Assembly (NCBI RefSeq): GCF_027594865.1
Contig: NZ_CP089391.1
Coordinates: 1,890,501 to 1,954,500, forward strand
Length of the DNA: 64,000 nt
Direction of reading: 5' to 3'
DNA from: Bradyrhizobium xenonodulans
GTDB taxonomy: Bacteria; Pseudomonadota; Alphaproteobacteria; Rhizobiales; Xanthobacteraceae
Shown piece after piece: positions 1-8,608 of the stretch. The notes beneath the pieces are model-generated. The model saw only the letters and a list, made by a program, of their open reading frames with translations, searched no databases and was not told the origin of the DNA. Each line of letters opens with the position of its first letter. Within the stretch, counting starts at the first letter, position 1. A program made the translations under genes and the position numbers.

Positions 1-590
1 CGCTCGCCGCCGACCGCGCCAATGACGAGATCGTCGAGTACGAGAACGCGTGGCGGTCCTCGCCGGTCGGCAAGGATCTGTTCCTAGTCCGCAACGTCAA
101 GCCGCTGTGGTCGAAGTTCGGCACCGTGCTCGGTGTCGCGCTCGGCGGCTTCGACATGTGGTGCAACACGCTGTTCGGCACTTCGCTGTTCGGCACGCAG
201 TCGCACGCCAAGCCCGATCGCGCCACGCTCGATCCGGCGAAGCAGCACACCCCGAAGAACTATCCGAAGCCGGACGGCAAGATTTCCTTCGACAAGCTGT
301 CCTCGGTGTTCCTGTCCAACACCAACCATGAGGAGGACCAGCCGGTCCATCTCAAGGTCACGGACATGAATCTCCAAAAGACCTCGGAGCACGATGTGTT
401 CGCCGGTCCCTCGAATCGCTATTGCCCGGCCGGTGTCTACGAATGGGTCGAGGAAGGTTCGAGCCCGCGCTTCCAGATCAACGCCCAGAATTGCGTCCAC
501 TGCAAAACCTGCGACGTGAAGGACCCCAACGGTAACATCACCTGGGTTCCCCCCGAGGGCGGCGGCGGCCCGAACTACGAGGCGATGTAA
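1..590 (+). CDS. Electron transfer flavoprotein-ubiquinone oxidoreductase, C-terminal part (partial)
   Basis: The reading frame is open from base 3 and ends at TAA 588-590; the 5' part lies outside the window. The visible 195 residues are the C-terminal region of ETF-QO, the membrane-associated FAD and 4Fe-4S enzyme that passes electrons from the electron transfer flavoprotein (fatty acid and amino acid oxidation) to ubiquinone. Four cysteine codons that fit the cluster ligands are at bases 423, 492, 501 and 510, in the contexts CPAGVYEW and NCVHCKTCDVKDP, which are characteristic of this family. The conserved closing segment with a WVPPEGGGGP motif is present. A 280-bp spacer follows, so the next gene probably has its own promoter. 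Confidence 0.95.
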   Translation, partial: LAADRANDEIVEYENAWRSSPVGKDLFLVRNVKPLWSKFGTVLGVALGGFDMWCNTLFGTSLFGTQSHAKPDRATLDPAKQHTPKNYPKPDGKISFDKLSSVFLSNTNHEEDQPVHLKVTDMNLQKTSEHDVFAGPSNRYCPAGVYEWVEEGSSPRFQINAQNCVHCKTCDVKDPNGNITWVPPEGGGGPNYEAM

Positions 591-870
591 GGGCCCTGAG
601 TCGCAAAGCGTGATCTGGCGCACGTTCACGTGAGAACCGGGCCATGATGGCGGTCCCCGGCCACGATAAGGCCATACTGGCAGCGTCTTGGGGCGCTGGT
701 GGCCGGTCTGGGGCGTGCGGAGGGGATCGCATGCCCGAATCCTTGCGGTGAAGCGCCAAAAGCGGCATTGTCGGCCCGACGGTTCCGGGTCCCGATGCCA
801 CCGGCCGCGTTCGCGTGCGATACGGCCTTCTGCTGCAAACCCAGGCACTACCAACTCAAGGCGAGCCCTG

Positions 871-2667
871 ATGTTCTCAAATCGTTTCAACCGCTGGACT
901 GTTGCCGCCATCGCCTTCATGGGCACAGCGATCGCGACGGTCCCCGGCGCGGTCCTGGCGCAGACGCCGGACCATCCGTCCGACACGGCGGCGCAATTTC
1001 CGACCCGAAACGATCTGAAGTCGCTGACGACCTCCGGCAGCTATCTCGCCGCCCGCCACGCCAGCGTCGAGCGCGACGCGGCCTCGGCCGCCGCATTCTA
1101 CCGCTCGGCTCTGCGCACTGACCCGAAGAACAACGAGCTGCTCGACCGCGCCTTCATCTCGTCGGTCGCCGACGGCGACATCGACGAGGCGGTCAAGCTC
1201 GCCGAACGCATCCTCACCATCGACAAGACCAACCGCGTCGCGCGTCTCGTCGTCGGCGTGCACGATCTCAAGACGAAGAAATACGCGACCGCGCAGACCA
1301 ACATCAATCAGTCGATCCGCGGGCCGATCACCGATCTCGTCGCCACGCTGCTGTCGGGCTGGGCTGCCTATGGCGCCGGCGATGCCAAGGGCGGTGTCGC
1401 CACCATCGACAAGCTGGCAGGTCCGGAATGGTATCCGCTGTTCAAGGATCTCCATGCCGGCATGATCCTCGAGCTCTCCGGCAAGGAGAAGGACGCCGGC
1501 ACCCGCTTCGAGCGCGCCTACAAGCTCGACGATTCCATGCTGCGCGTCACCGAAGCCTATGCGCGCTGGCTGTCGCGCAACAAGGATTCGGCCGCCGCGA
1601 CCAATGTCTACCAGGCGTTCGACAAGAAGCTCGCCCGTCATCCGCTGATCCTGGAAGGCCTGCGCGACACCAAGGCGGGCAAGAAGATGCCGCCGCTGGC
1701 CGATTCCGCGCAAGCGGGCGCTGCCGAAGCGCTCTACGGCATCGGCGCCACGCTGACCCGCCGCGGCGGCGAGGATCTGGCGCTGGTCTATCTCCAGCTC
1801 GCGCTCTATCTCCAGCCGACCCATCCGCTGGCGCTGCTCTCGCTCGCCGATCTCTATGAATCGGTGAAGCGGCCGCAGATGGCGATCAAGGTCTACGAGC
1901 GCGTGCCGGCGACCTCGCCGCTCAAGCGCAACGCGCAAATCCAGCTCGCGATCGATCTCGACTCCGCCGACCGCACCGAGGAGGCGATCAAGATCCTCAA
2001 GGGCGTCACCACCGACGATGCCAAGGATCTCGAAGCCATCATGGCGCTCGGCAACATCGAGCGCGGCCGCAAGAAGTTCGGCGATTGCGGCGCGACCTAT
2101 TCGCGGGGCATCGACGTGCTGCCGCCCGGCAACGACAAGGCCAACAGCGTCTGGTATTATTATCGCGGCATTTGCGAGGAGCGCTCCAAGGAGTGGGCCA
2201 AGGCCGAAGCCGACATGAAGAAGGCGCTTGAGCTGCAGCCCGACCAGCCGCACGTCCTCAACTATCTCGGCTATTCCTGGATCGACCAGGGTGTGAATCT
2301 CGACGAAGGCATGAAGATGATCAAGCGCGCCGTCGAGCAGCGCCCCGACGACGGCTACATCGTCGACTCCCTCGGCTGGGCCTATTACCGCATCGGCAAT
2401 TACGAAGAGGCGGTGAAGAACCTCGAGCGCGCGATCGACCTCAAGCCCGAGGATCCCACCATCAACGATCACCTCGGCGATGCCTATTGGCGCGTCGGCC
2501 GCACGCTGGAAGCCAAGTTCCAGTGGGCGCATGCGCGCGATCTCAAGCCCGAGGCGGAGGAGCTGCCGAAGATCGAGGCCAAGATCGCCAACGGCATGAC
2601 CGACGACAATTCGAACTCCTCGGCTGCGCAGGCGGAGAAGAAGAAGGACGACGGCAGGGGCGGCTAA
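871..2667 (+). CDS. Secreted tetratricopeptide repeat (TPR) protein
   Basis: A 598-residue protein. The ATG at 871 is preferred over upstream in-frame starts because it begins a typical Sec signal peptide: basic NRFNRW, a hydrophobic core, and a cleavage-like AVLAQ near residue 31. The mature part is helical. Its C-terminal third has clear TPR units, for example around residues 455-570, with LNYLGYSWIDQG, VDSLGWAYYRIGNYEEAVK and INDHLGDAYWRVGRTLEAK patterns. The C-terminus is a charged, low-complexity tail. TPR arrays bind proteins, so a periplasmic scaffold or lipoprotein-assembly role is possible, but the sequence shows no catalytic domain. ispE follows after 25 bp and may be co-transcribed. 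Confidence 0.88.
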   Translation: MFSNRFNRWTVAAIAFMGTAIATVPGAVLAQTPDHPSDTAAQFPTRNDLKSLTTSGSYLAARHASVERDAASAAAFYRSALRTDPKNNELLDRAFISSVADGDIDEAVKLAERILTIDKTNRVARLVVGVHDLKTKKYATAQTNINQSIRGPITDLVATLLSGWAAYGAGDAKGGVATIDKLAGPEWYPLFKDLHAGMILELSGKEKDAGTRFERAYKLDDSMLRVTEAYARWLSRNKDSAAATNVYQAFDKKLARHPLILEGLRDTKAGKKMPPLADSAQAGAAEALYGIGATLTRRGGEDLALVYLQLALYLQPTHPLALLSLADLYESVKRPQMAIKVYERVPATSPLKRNAQIQLAIDLDSADRTEEAIKILKGVTTDDAKDLEAIMALGNIERGRKKFGDCGATYSRGIDVLPPGNDKANSVWYYYRGICEERSKEWAKAEADMKKALELQPDQPHVLNYLGYSWIDQGVNLDEGMKMIKRAVEQRPDDGYIVDSLGWAYYRIGNYEEAVKNLERAIDLKPEDPTINDHLGDAYWRVGRTLEAKFQWAHARDLKPEAEELPKIEAKIANGMTDDNSNSSAAQAEKKKDDGRGG

Positions 2668-2692
2668 GAGTGCGTTTGGGGGCTGATCGCCA

Positions 2693-3577
2693 ATGTCGGC
2701 GTTGATTGAAGAGGGGCGCGCGAAGGTCAATTTGAGCCTTCGCGTCGTCGGCCGTCGTGCCGACGGCTATCATGATCTCGAAAGCGTGGTCGCGTTTGCC
2801 GACTGCGCCGACCGGCTGACGCTGGAGCCGGGCGGCGAGCTGAAGCTCGCCACCACGGGACCGTTGGCTGCGGCCTGCGGCGATATGGCCGACAATCTCG
2901 TGTTCAAGGCGGCCAAGCTTCTGGCCGAAGCCGTGCCGAACCTGAAGCTGGGCGCCTTCGCGCTCGACAAGGTGCTCCCCGTTGCGGCCGGCATCGGTGG
3001 CGGCTCGGCCGATGCCGCGGCGGCGCTGCGGCTGCTGGCACGTCTCAACAATCTGTCGCTCGACGATCCGCGCCTTCAGAAGGTCGCGCTCGCGACCGGC
3101 GCCGACGTGCCGGTGTGCCTGTTCTCGCGCGCCTGCGACATGACCGGCGTCGGCGAGCAACTGTTGCCGCTGGCGCTGCCGAGCATGCCCTGCGTCATGG
3201 TCAATCCGCGCGTGCCTGTTGCGACCAAGGACGTGTTTAAGGAGTTGGGTCTGCGCAACGGCGAGTTGCTGGTCGGTGCCACCTCCGTGCTTGACGCCCC
3301 TGCCTGGCCGGACGAGGGCGGATCGATTGCCGATTGGGTCGAAGTGCTCGAAAGCGTCCCCAACGATCTCGAGGCGCCTGCGCTACGTATCGAGCCGGTG
3401 ATCGGTGAGGTGCTGGAAGCCCTGCGCGACTCCGCCGGCGTCAAGCTCGCCCGCATGTCCGGCTCCGGCGCGACCTGCTTTGCGATCTACGGCGCGCCCG
3501 CTGACGCGCATGCCGCCGCCGAAAGGATCCGCAGGGATCACTCCGGCTGGTGGGTGCACGCGGGGACGTTGAGCTAG
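2693..3577 (+). CDS. ispE: 4-diphosphocytidyl-2-C-methyl-D-erythritol kinase
   Basis: A 294-residue GHMP-family kinase. It catalyses the ATP-dependent 2-phosphorylation of CDP-methylerythritol in the non-mevalonate (MEP) isoprenoid pathway in the cytoplasm. The N-terminus has the AKVNLSLRVVGRRADGYH substrate-binding stretch. The glycine-rich ATP loop (AAGIGGGSADAAAALR) lies at about residues 97-112, and a C-terminal GSGATCF motif at about residues 258-264. The length is normal for IspE. The start ATG is 25 bp after the TPR gene. The isoprenoid product feeds polyprenyl diphosphate synthesis, the step coded at 7467-8474. Confidence 0.95.
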   Translation: MSALIEEGRAKVNLSLRVVGRRADGYHDLESVVAFADCADRLTLEPGGELKLATTGPLAAACGDMADNLVFKAAKLLAEAVPNLKLGAFALDKVLPVAAGIGGGSADAAAALRLLARLNNLSLDDPRLQKVALATGADVPVCLFSRACDMTGVGEQLLPLALPSMPCVMVNPRVPVATKDVFKELGLRNGELLVGATSVLDAPAWPDEGGSIADWVEVLESVPNDLEAPALRIEPVIGEVLEALRDSAGVKLARMSGSGATCFAIYGAPADAHAAAERIRRDHSGWWVHAGTLS

Positions 3578-3604
3578 GCGCTTCTCGGAAGACGGTGCTG
3601 TAGT

Positions 3605-3700
3605 GCCGTAGGGTGGGCAAAGCGAAGCGTGCCCACCATTTCTATCCAACGCAGACAGATGGTGGGCACGGCGCTGTCGCGCCTTTGCCCACCCTGCGGC
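3605..3700. repeat. Dispersed palindromic intergenic repeat, family A copy 1
   Basis: An imperfect inverted repeat of about 96 bp between the convergent ispE and hydrolase genes. The left arm reads GTAGGGTGGGCAAAGCGAAG then CGTGCCCACC; the right arm begins GGTGGGCACGGCG and ends GCCTTTGCCCACCCTGC. Related copies occur at 11035, 38039 and 47302. It can fold as a long hairpin and may act as a bidirectional terminator or mRNA-stabilising REP-like element. Confidence 0.9.
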
Positions 3701-3707
3701 AGCTAAG

Positions 3708-4586
3708 CTAGCCGCTGCCGTCCTCGGTCAGCCCCAGAAACCGCCGGATCTCCCCCAGCACCTCGTGCGGCTTGTCATGCTGCAGCCAGTGTCCGGCCCC
3801 GGCGATGGTCTCGACGCGCGCGTTCGGAAAATAGCGCTCCAGGCCCGCAGCCCTCGCGCCGGCCAGAAAGCTCTCGCCGGCATTGAGCAGCAGTGTCGGG
3901 CAGGCGATGCGCGACCACAGCGCGACGTGATCGTCCGGCCAGAGCCGGTGCGGCGCGCTGGCACGCTGATAGGGATCGAACTTCCAGCTATAGGTGCCGT
4001 CCTCGTTTCGCCGCGCGCCGTGGGTGGCAAGATGCAGCGCAAGGTCGCGCGACAGGCGCTTGTTGTGCAGCACCATTTGCGCGGCGGCGTCATCGAGGGT
4101 CGCATAGCGGCGCGGCGTGCGGTCGTGCAGCCTGTCGAGCTGGCCGACCCATTTGCCGATGCGCTCATGCGTCGGTGCCTTCGGCGTATCCGGCAACATC
4201 GTCACGCCGTCGAGCACGACGAGCTTCGAGACCAGCTCGGGGAATGATCCCGTGAAGATCAGGCTGACCATGCCGCCCATGGAATGGCCGATGAGCGTCA
4301 CTTGAGGCGCTGCGATGGTGCGGACGAGCTGGGCAAGATCGTAGACATACTCCGTCAGCGCGTAGCTGCCGCCTCTGGTCCAGTCGGAATCGCCGTGACC
4401 GCGCAAATCGGGCGCGATCACGTGGAAATGCGGCTGCAGCGACCGGGCGATGACGTCCCAGCTCCGGCAGTGATCGCGGCCGCCATGGACGAGGATGGCG
4501 ATCGGCGCGTTCCCATTGCCCCAATCGGCATAATGCAGCCGCAGGCCGTGCGATTCATAGAAGCGGCTTTGCGGTGCGCTATCCAT
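3708..4586 (-). CDS. Alpha/beta-fold hydrolase
   Basis: A 292-residue alpha/beta hydrolase. It has an oxyanion-type HGGRDHCRSWD motif (about residues 34-44), the nucleophile elbow GHSMGGM (about residues 99-105, Ser) and a C-terminal catalytic His in GAGHWLQHDKP (about residue 266). There is no signal peptide, so it is probably cytoplasmic. The substrate cannot be deduced; the family includes esterases, epoxide hydrolases and haloalkane dehalogenases. Its ATG overlaps the stop of the upstream LysE gene by 8 bp (ATGGATAG), so translation is probably coupled. It is the last gene of the HxlR-KAS-LysE-hydrolase unit. Confidence 0.9.
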   Translation of the reverse strand: MDSAPQSRFYESHGLRLHYADWGNGNAPIAILVHGGRDHCRSWDVIARSLQPHFHVIAPDLRGHGDSDWTRGGSYALTEYVYDLAQLVRTIAAPQVTLIGHSMGGMVSLIFTGSFPELVSKLVVLDGVTMLPDTPKAPTHERIGKWVGQLDRLHDRTPRRYATLDDAAAQMVLHNKRLSRDLALHLATHGARRNEDGTYSWKFDPYQRASAPHRLWPDDHVALWSRIACPTLLLNAGESFLAGARAAGLERYFPNARVETIAGAGHWLQHDKPHEVLGEIRRFLGLTEDGSG

Positions 4587-5211
4587 TTGCCGGTCGCCGC
4601 ATCAGTGCGAGGGAGAGACCGAGGCCCGCGATGAAGACGCCGGAGCCCTGGGTCAAACGCCGCACCAGATGCGGCCGTCCGATCAATTGCGTGCGTGTCG
4701 CGGAGGCCATCAACACCACGACGACGTCGGCGAGCGTGTTCAACGCCACCGAGATCGCACCGAGCGCGATGAATTGCAGCGTGGGGTTCGATCCCGCGGG
4801 ATCGAGGAACTGCGGAATGAAGGCGAGGAAGAACGCGGCGGTCTTCGGATTCAGCGCCTCGACCAGCACGCCGTCACGAAACGCGCGCCTGTCGCCGACA
4901 GGCTCGCTCTCCAGCGACAACGCGCGGCCCGCGCTGCGGAACGTCTTGATGCCGAGCCAGACCAGATAGAGCGCACCGACAAATTTGACCGCAGCAAACA
5001 GCTCGGCGCTGGCAAGGATGATCGCGGAGATGCCGAGGCTGCCCGCCACCACATGAACCATCCCGCCCAGCGCCGTGCCCGCGGTCGACGCAAAGCCGCT
5101 GGCGCGCCCCTCCGACAAGGTTCGTGCCGCGACGTAGAAGATGCCAGGGCCGGGAACGGCGGCGATGAGGCAGGCAGCAGTCAGGAACAGCCAGAAATTC
5201 GTTTCGATCAT
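4579..5211 (-). CDS. LysE/RhtB-family translocator
   Basis: A 210-residue inner-membrane exporter of the LysE/RhtB superfamily, whose members export amino acids or small metabolites. It has the family's AAVPGPGIFYVAARTL signature near residues 17-32 and the NPKTAAFFLAFIPQF motif near residues 131-145, with about six hydrophobic helices. The ATG at 5211 is chosen because the family signature starts just after it; the long open frame upstream only reads through the KAS gene in another frame. It lies 44 bp after the KAS II-like gene and overlaps the hydrolase start. The substrate is unknown. Confidence 0.9.
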   Translation of the reverse strand: MIETNFWLFLTAACLIAAVPGPGIFYVAARTLSEGRASGFASTAGTALGGMVHVVAGSLGISAIILASAELFAAVKFVGALYLVWLGIKTFRSAGRALSLESEPVGDRRAFRDGVLVEALNPKTAAFFLAFIPQFLDPAGSNPTLQFIALGAISVALNTLADVVVVLMASATRTQLIGRPHLVRRLTQGSGVFIAGLGLSLALMRRPANG

Positions 5212-5255
5212 GCTGTTTTCGTAACGAAGCCCGTCGCGATTGCAAGGCCTCTGGT

Positions 5256-6518
5256 TTAGCCCGTCCGGCGGAAGATCACGCTGGCATTGACCCCGCCGAA
5301 GCCGAATCCGTTGGAGATGGCATGCTGCATCGGCATCGGCCGCGCGCTGCCGGCGATGATGTCGATGCCGTCTGCGCCCGCATCTGGGTTTTCGAGATTG
5401 AGCGTCGGCGGCGCGACCTGGTCGCGCAGGGCGAGGATTGTGAAGATCGCTTCCAGCCCGCCGGCCGCGCCGAGCAGATGGCCGGTGGCCGATTTGGTTG
5501 CGCTCACGGCGATGTTCCGGTTGCGGCCGAACAGCGCGGCGATCGCGCCAAGCTCGCTCTCGTCGCCGGCCGGCGTCGAGGTCGCGTGCGCGTTGAGATG
5601 CTGCAAATCGGCGGGCGCAAGCTTGGCCTGCCGCAGCGCGATCTCCATGGCGCGGCGGGCGCCGTCGCCATCGGGCGGTCCCGACGTCATGTGGTAGGCA
5701 TCCGCCGTGGTGCCGTAGCCGACGATCTCGGCGATCGGCGTCGCGCCGCGCGCCAACGCATGCTCGAGATCTTCGATCACCAGGATGCCGGCGCCTTCGC
5801 CCATGACAAAGCCGTCGCGGTCGCGATCGAACGGGCGCGAGGCGCGTGCGGGCTCGTCGTTGAAGGAGCTCGACAGCGCGCGGGCCGCGGCGAAGCCGCC
5901 GAGGCTGACGATATCGATGCAGGCCTCCGCGCCGCCGCAGATCGCGACGTCGATCTCGCCTGCGCGGATCATGCGGGCGGCATCGCCGATCGCCTGCACG
6001 CCGGCGGCGCACGCCGTAACCGGCGTGCCCAGCGCGCCCTTGTAGCCGTATTTGATCGAGACGTGGCCGGCGGCGAGATTGGCGAGAAACGAGGGGATGG
6101 TGAATGGCGAGAGCCGCCGTGCGCCGCGATGCTCGGTGATGCGCACCGCCTCCGCCATGGCCGGAAAACCGCCGACGCCGGAGGCAATGATCGTTGCGGT
6201 TCTCTCCTGTGCGACTGCGTCCTGCGGCGTCCATTTGGCCTGCGCGACCGCCTCCGCGGTGGCGAGCAGCGCGAACAGGATGAAGCGGTCCATCTTGCGC
6301 TGGTCTTTTGGCGCGGCGGCCTGCGCCGGGTCGAAACCGCCCTCGGCGTCATTGGCCTTGTCGGGCACGCGCCCGGCGATGCGCGCCGGCAGCGCCTGCG
6401 CCCACTCGGGCAGCGGACGCAGCCCGCTTTGACCGGCCAGCAGCCGGCGCCATGAGAGTTCGACCCCGCAGCCGAGCGGCGACACCGCGCCCATTCCCGT
6501 CACGACGATACGACGCAT
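5256..6518 (-). CDS. Beta-ketoacyl-ACP synthase II-like (FabF family)
   Basis: A 420-residue condensing enzyme with a complete Cys-His-His triad. The active-site Cys is in TACAAGVQAIGDA (about residue 168), the first His in NAHATSTPAGD (about residue 308) and the second in KSATGHLLGAAGG (about residue 345). The N-terminus RRIVVTGMGAVSPLG is typical of FabF. The enzyme elongates acyl-ACP with malonyl-ACP. It stands alone without acpP or fabG and is 1 bp downstream of an HxlR regulator gene. It may therefore be an accessory or inducible KAS rather than the main FabF. The start is well supported by the conserved N-terminus. Confidence 0.92.
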   Translation of the reverse strand: MRRIVVTGMGAVSPLGCGVELSWRRLLAGQSGLRPLPEWAQALPARIAGRVPDKANDAEGGFDPAQAAAPKDQRKMDRFILFALLATAEAVAQAKWTPQDAVAQERTATIIASGVGGFPAMAEAVRITEHRGARRLSPFTIPSFLANLAAGHVSIKYGYKGALGTPVTACAAGVQAIGDAARMIRAGEIDVAICGGAEACIDIVSLGGFAAARALSSSFNDEPARASRPFDRDRDGFVMGEGAGILVIEDLEHALARGATPIAEIVGYGTTADAYHMTSGPPDGDGARRAMEIALRQAKLAPADLQHLNAHATSTPAGDESELGAIAALFGRNRNIAVSATKSATGHLLGAAGGLEAIFTILALRDQVAPPTLNLENPDAGADGIDIIAGSARPMPMQHAISNGFGFGGVNASVIFRRTG

Positions 6519-6519
6519 G

Positions 6520-7035
6520 TCAGTCTCCCACCGGCGCGACGGCCGGGTTCATGGCCTTGAGCGAGGCGAGCCGCGCGCGCATCCCGCGGCTGGCGCGGGG
6601 ACCCGCGATGACGACCGCATTGGCGAGCGTGATCGGTTGCATATCGGCGGCGTCGACCACGACCGGATCGAACGGGCGAACGTCGCTCCGGTTCGCCAGT
6701 AAAATGGCTTCGCCTTTTGGTGCGAGATGCTTGTTGCCCCAGGTGAGCAGCGTAGCGATCACGGGGAAGAAATCCCGCGCCTTCTCCGTCAGCACATATT
6801 CGTCGCGCGGCGGCCGTTCCTGATAGCGGCGGCGTACGAACATGCCGCTCGCGGTGAGATGGGCCAGCCGCCGCGACAGGATGTTCGGCGCGATGCCGAG
6901 GCTCTGCGAAAACTCGTCGAACTTCGTCGCGCCCTGGAACGCATCGCGCAGGATCAGGATGCTCCACCATTCGCCGACCGTCTCCACGGCGCGGCCGACT
7001 GGGCATTCCAGGACGGAAGGGGATTTGGGCTGCAT
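6520..7035 (-). CDS. HxlR-family winged-helix transcriptional regulator
   Basis: A 171-residue regulator of the HxlR (MarR-like) type. It has the N-terminal CPVGRAVETVGEWWSILILRDAF motif around residues 10-32 (the Cys is often redox- or ligand-sensing), then the recognition helix region with ILSRRLAHLTASGMF and the wing with PRDEYVLTEKARDF. The ATG at 7035 is used because upstream codons run through the probable operator and do not match the family. It is the first gene of the unit and ends 1 bp before the KAS gene. A palindrome 21 bp upstream of its start suggests autoregulation. Confidence 0.9.
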   Translation of the reverse strand: MQPKSPSVLECPVGRAVETVGEWWSILILRDAFQGATKFDEFSQSLGIAPNILSRRLAHLTASGMFVRRRYQERPPRDEYVLTEKARDFFPVIATLLTWGNKHLAPKGEAILLANRSDVRPFDPVVVDAADMQPITLANAVVIAGPRASRGMRARLASLKAMNPAVAPVGD

Positions 7036-7055
7036 GGCGGGAAGGTAGGTGAGTG

Positions 7056-7072
7056 ACTTGCAAAAAGCAAGT
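7056..7072. promoter_or_regulatory. Putative HxlR operator (palindrome ACTTGC-N5-GCAAGT)
   Basis: A perfect 6-bp inverted repeat, ACTTGCAAAAAGCAAGT, lies 21 bp upstream of the HxlR gene start. An imperfect extension reaches 7053-7075. HxlR proteins bind as dimers to such short AC/GT palindromes close to their own promoter. Assignment is by position and symmetry only. Confidence 0.6.
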
Positions 7073-7181
7073 GACTGAGCAACGGCTTCGGTACGAGGGC
7101 AGCGGCGGGCCACGTTATGGTAAGGGTGGTGACTACGAGCGTGAATGCGCGTTGGAGAGCGGTGCTCGCGCAGCTTGCTCC

Positions 7182-7260
7182 GTCATTGCGAGCGCAGCGA
7201 AGCAATCCAGATTGTTGGCGCGGAGGGACTCTGGATTGCTTCGCTACGCTCGCAATGACG
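7182..7260. repeat. Dispersed palindromic repeat, family B copy 1
   Basis: An imperfect inverted repeat. The left arm is GTCATTGCGAGCGCAGCGAA then GCAATCCAG; the right arm is CTGGATTGCTTCGCTACGCT then CGCAATGAC. A second copy is at 57091-57177. The 350-bp gene-free stretch 7114-7466 consists mostly of this element and the next one. Confidence 0.88.
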
Positions 7261-7290
7261 AGGTGGGAGCCGCGCGCGCAAATCTATCGC

Positions 7291-7420
7291 CGTCACCCTG
7301 AGGTGCTCGCCGCTTCGGCGAGTCTCGAAGGGCGACGGCCGGCTGCAGCTCGGCCGTACATCCTTCGAGGCTCCCCATGGGACGCGTTTGCGTCCCATGC
7401 CTCGTGCCTCAGGATGACGG
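7291..7420. repeat. Dispersed palindromic repeat, family E
   Basis: A mosaic inverted repeat with outer arms CGTCACCCTGAGGTGC and GCCTCAGGATGACGG. Inner hairpins include CTCGCCGCTTCGGCGAG and ATGGGACGCGTTTGCGTCCCAT. Only one copy is in the window. The multi-hairpin layout resembles REP/BIME-like elements and it ends 46 bp before the stop of the polyprenyl synthase gene. Confidence 0.75.
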
Positions 7421-7466
7421 AGCCAGTAACGGTGCGAAAATCAGGAAGAACGTCAGGCGCTCTCGC

Positions 7467-8474
7467 TCAATGCGACCTTGCCAGGCAGAATGCCACCACC
7501 TGCTCCAGCGCGCTCTTCATCGGCGAGGACGGGAACAGCGCGAGTGCGTCGACGGCCATGGCGCCGTAGTGGTGGGCGCGGCTGATCGTGTCCTCCAGCG
7601 CGCGGTGCTTGTTCATCAGGCCAATGGCGTGGTCGAGGTCGGAATCGCCGATCTCGCCGCGCTCGAGTGCGCGGATCCAGAAGGCGCGCTCAGTGTCGTT
7701 GCCGCGGCGGAAGGCGAGCACGACGGGCAGGGTGATCTTGCCCTCGCGAAAGTCGTCGCCGGTGTTCTTGCCGAGCTTTGCACTTTTGCCGCCATAGTCG
7801 AGCACGTCGTCGACGAGCTGGAAGGCGATGCCGAGATTCATGCCGACCGAGCGGCAGGCGGTCTGCTCCGCCTTCGGGCGGTTGGCGATCACGGGGCCGA
7901 CCTCGCAGGCCGCCGCGAACAGCTCGGCGGTCTTGCCGCGGATCACGGCGAGATATTCGTCCTCGGTGGTCGCGGTGTTCTTGGCGGCGGCGAGCTGCAT
8001 CACCTCGCCCTCGGCGATGGTGGCGGCGGCGGCGGAGAGGATGTCTAGCGCGCGGAGCGAGCCGACCTCGACCATCATGCGGAAGGCCTGGCCGAGCAGG
8101 AAGTCGCCGACCAAGACGCTCGCTTCATTGCCCCAGAGCATGCGCGCCGACAGCTTGCCGCGCCGCATCTCGCTCTCGTCGACGACGTCGTCGTGGAGCA
8201 GCGTGGCGGTGTGCATGAACTCGACGGACGCAGCGAGCTTGATGTGGCCGTCGCCGGTGTAGCCGGCGAGGTTGGCCATGGCCAGCGTCAGCATCGGGCG
8301 CAGCCGCTTGCCGCCGGAGGAGATGAGGTGGTTGGCGACCTCCGGGATCATGGTGACGTCCGACCCGGTCCTCGACAGGATCGTGGCGTTGACGCGCTCC
8401 ATATCAGGGGCGACAAGGGCAACCAGCTCTTCGATCGACGCGCCGGGAGTTTCGAAAGGTACGATGACGGCCAC
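7467..8474 (-). CDS. All-trans polyprenyl diphosphate synthase (ubiquinone side chain)
   Basis: A 335-residue trans-prenyltransferase that extends FPP with IPP units, probably to the decaprenyl chain used for ubiquinone in this group. The first aspartate-rich motif LLHDDVVDESEMRRG is at about residues 83-97 and the second, QLVDDVLDYGG, at about residues 209-219. GKRLRPM precedes the first. The GTG at 8474 is preferred over a TTG at 8486 because a GGAG Shine-Dalgarno sits 7 bases before the GTG and overlaps the TTG. No Met start fits. It is divergent from the DUF2007 gene. IspE supplies precursor upstream in the pathway. Confidence 0.93.
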   Translation of the reverse strand: MAVIVPFETPGASIEELVALVAPDMERVNATILSRTGSDVTMIPEVANHLISSGGKRLRPMLTLAMANLAGYTGDGHIKLAASVEFMHTATLLHDDVVDESEMRRGKLSARMLWGNEASVLVGDFLLGQAFRMMVEVGSLRALDILSAAAATIAEGEVMQLAAAKNTATTEDEYLAVIRGKTAELFAAACEVGPVIANRPKAEQTACRSVGMNLGIAFQLVDDVLDYGGKSAKLGKNTGDDFREGKITLPVVLAFRRGNDTERAFWIRALERGEIGDSDLDHAIGLMNKHRALEDTISRAHHYGAMAVDALALFPSSPMKSALEQVVAFCLARSH

Positions 8475-8608
8475 GCCGGTCTCCAATATTTGCCCCGGAA
8501 GGGCTATTCTGACGGAAAGACAATAGAAACTGGCGGCGGATGCGGCAAGTGCTGCGGAACCATTGACATTTGCCGCTTTTGGCCCCCTTCGGGCAGGAGA
8601 CCTGCGTT

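Noticed and set aside
877..2730. A long open frame on the minus strand opposite the TPR gene
   Set aside because: It is antisense to a signal-peptide TPR protein with normal codon use. High-GC DNA gives long opposite-strand frames, and the translation shows no domain.
3605..3700. CRISPR-like repeats for families A to G
   Set aside because: The copies are single, scattered through intergenic regions kilobases apart, palindromic and without regular spacers or cas genes.
8563..8590. A sigma-70 promoter with TTGACA in front of the DUF2007 gene
   Set aside because: TTGACA is present at 8563-8568 but no -10 hexamer lies at a 16-18 bp spacing.
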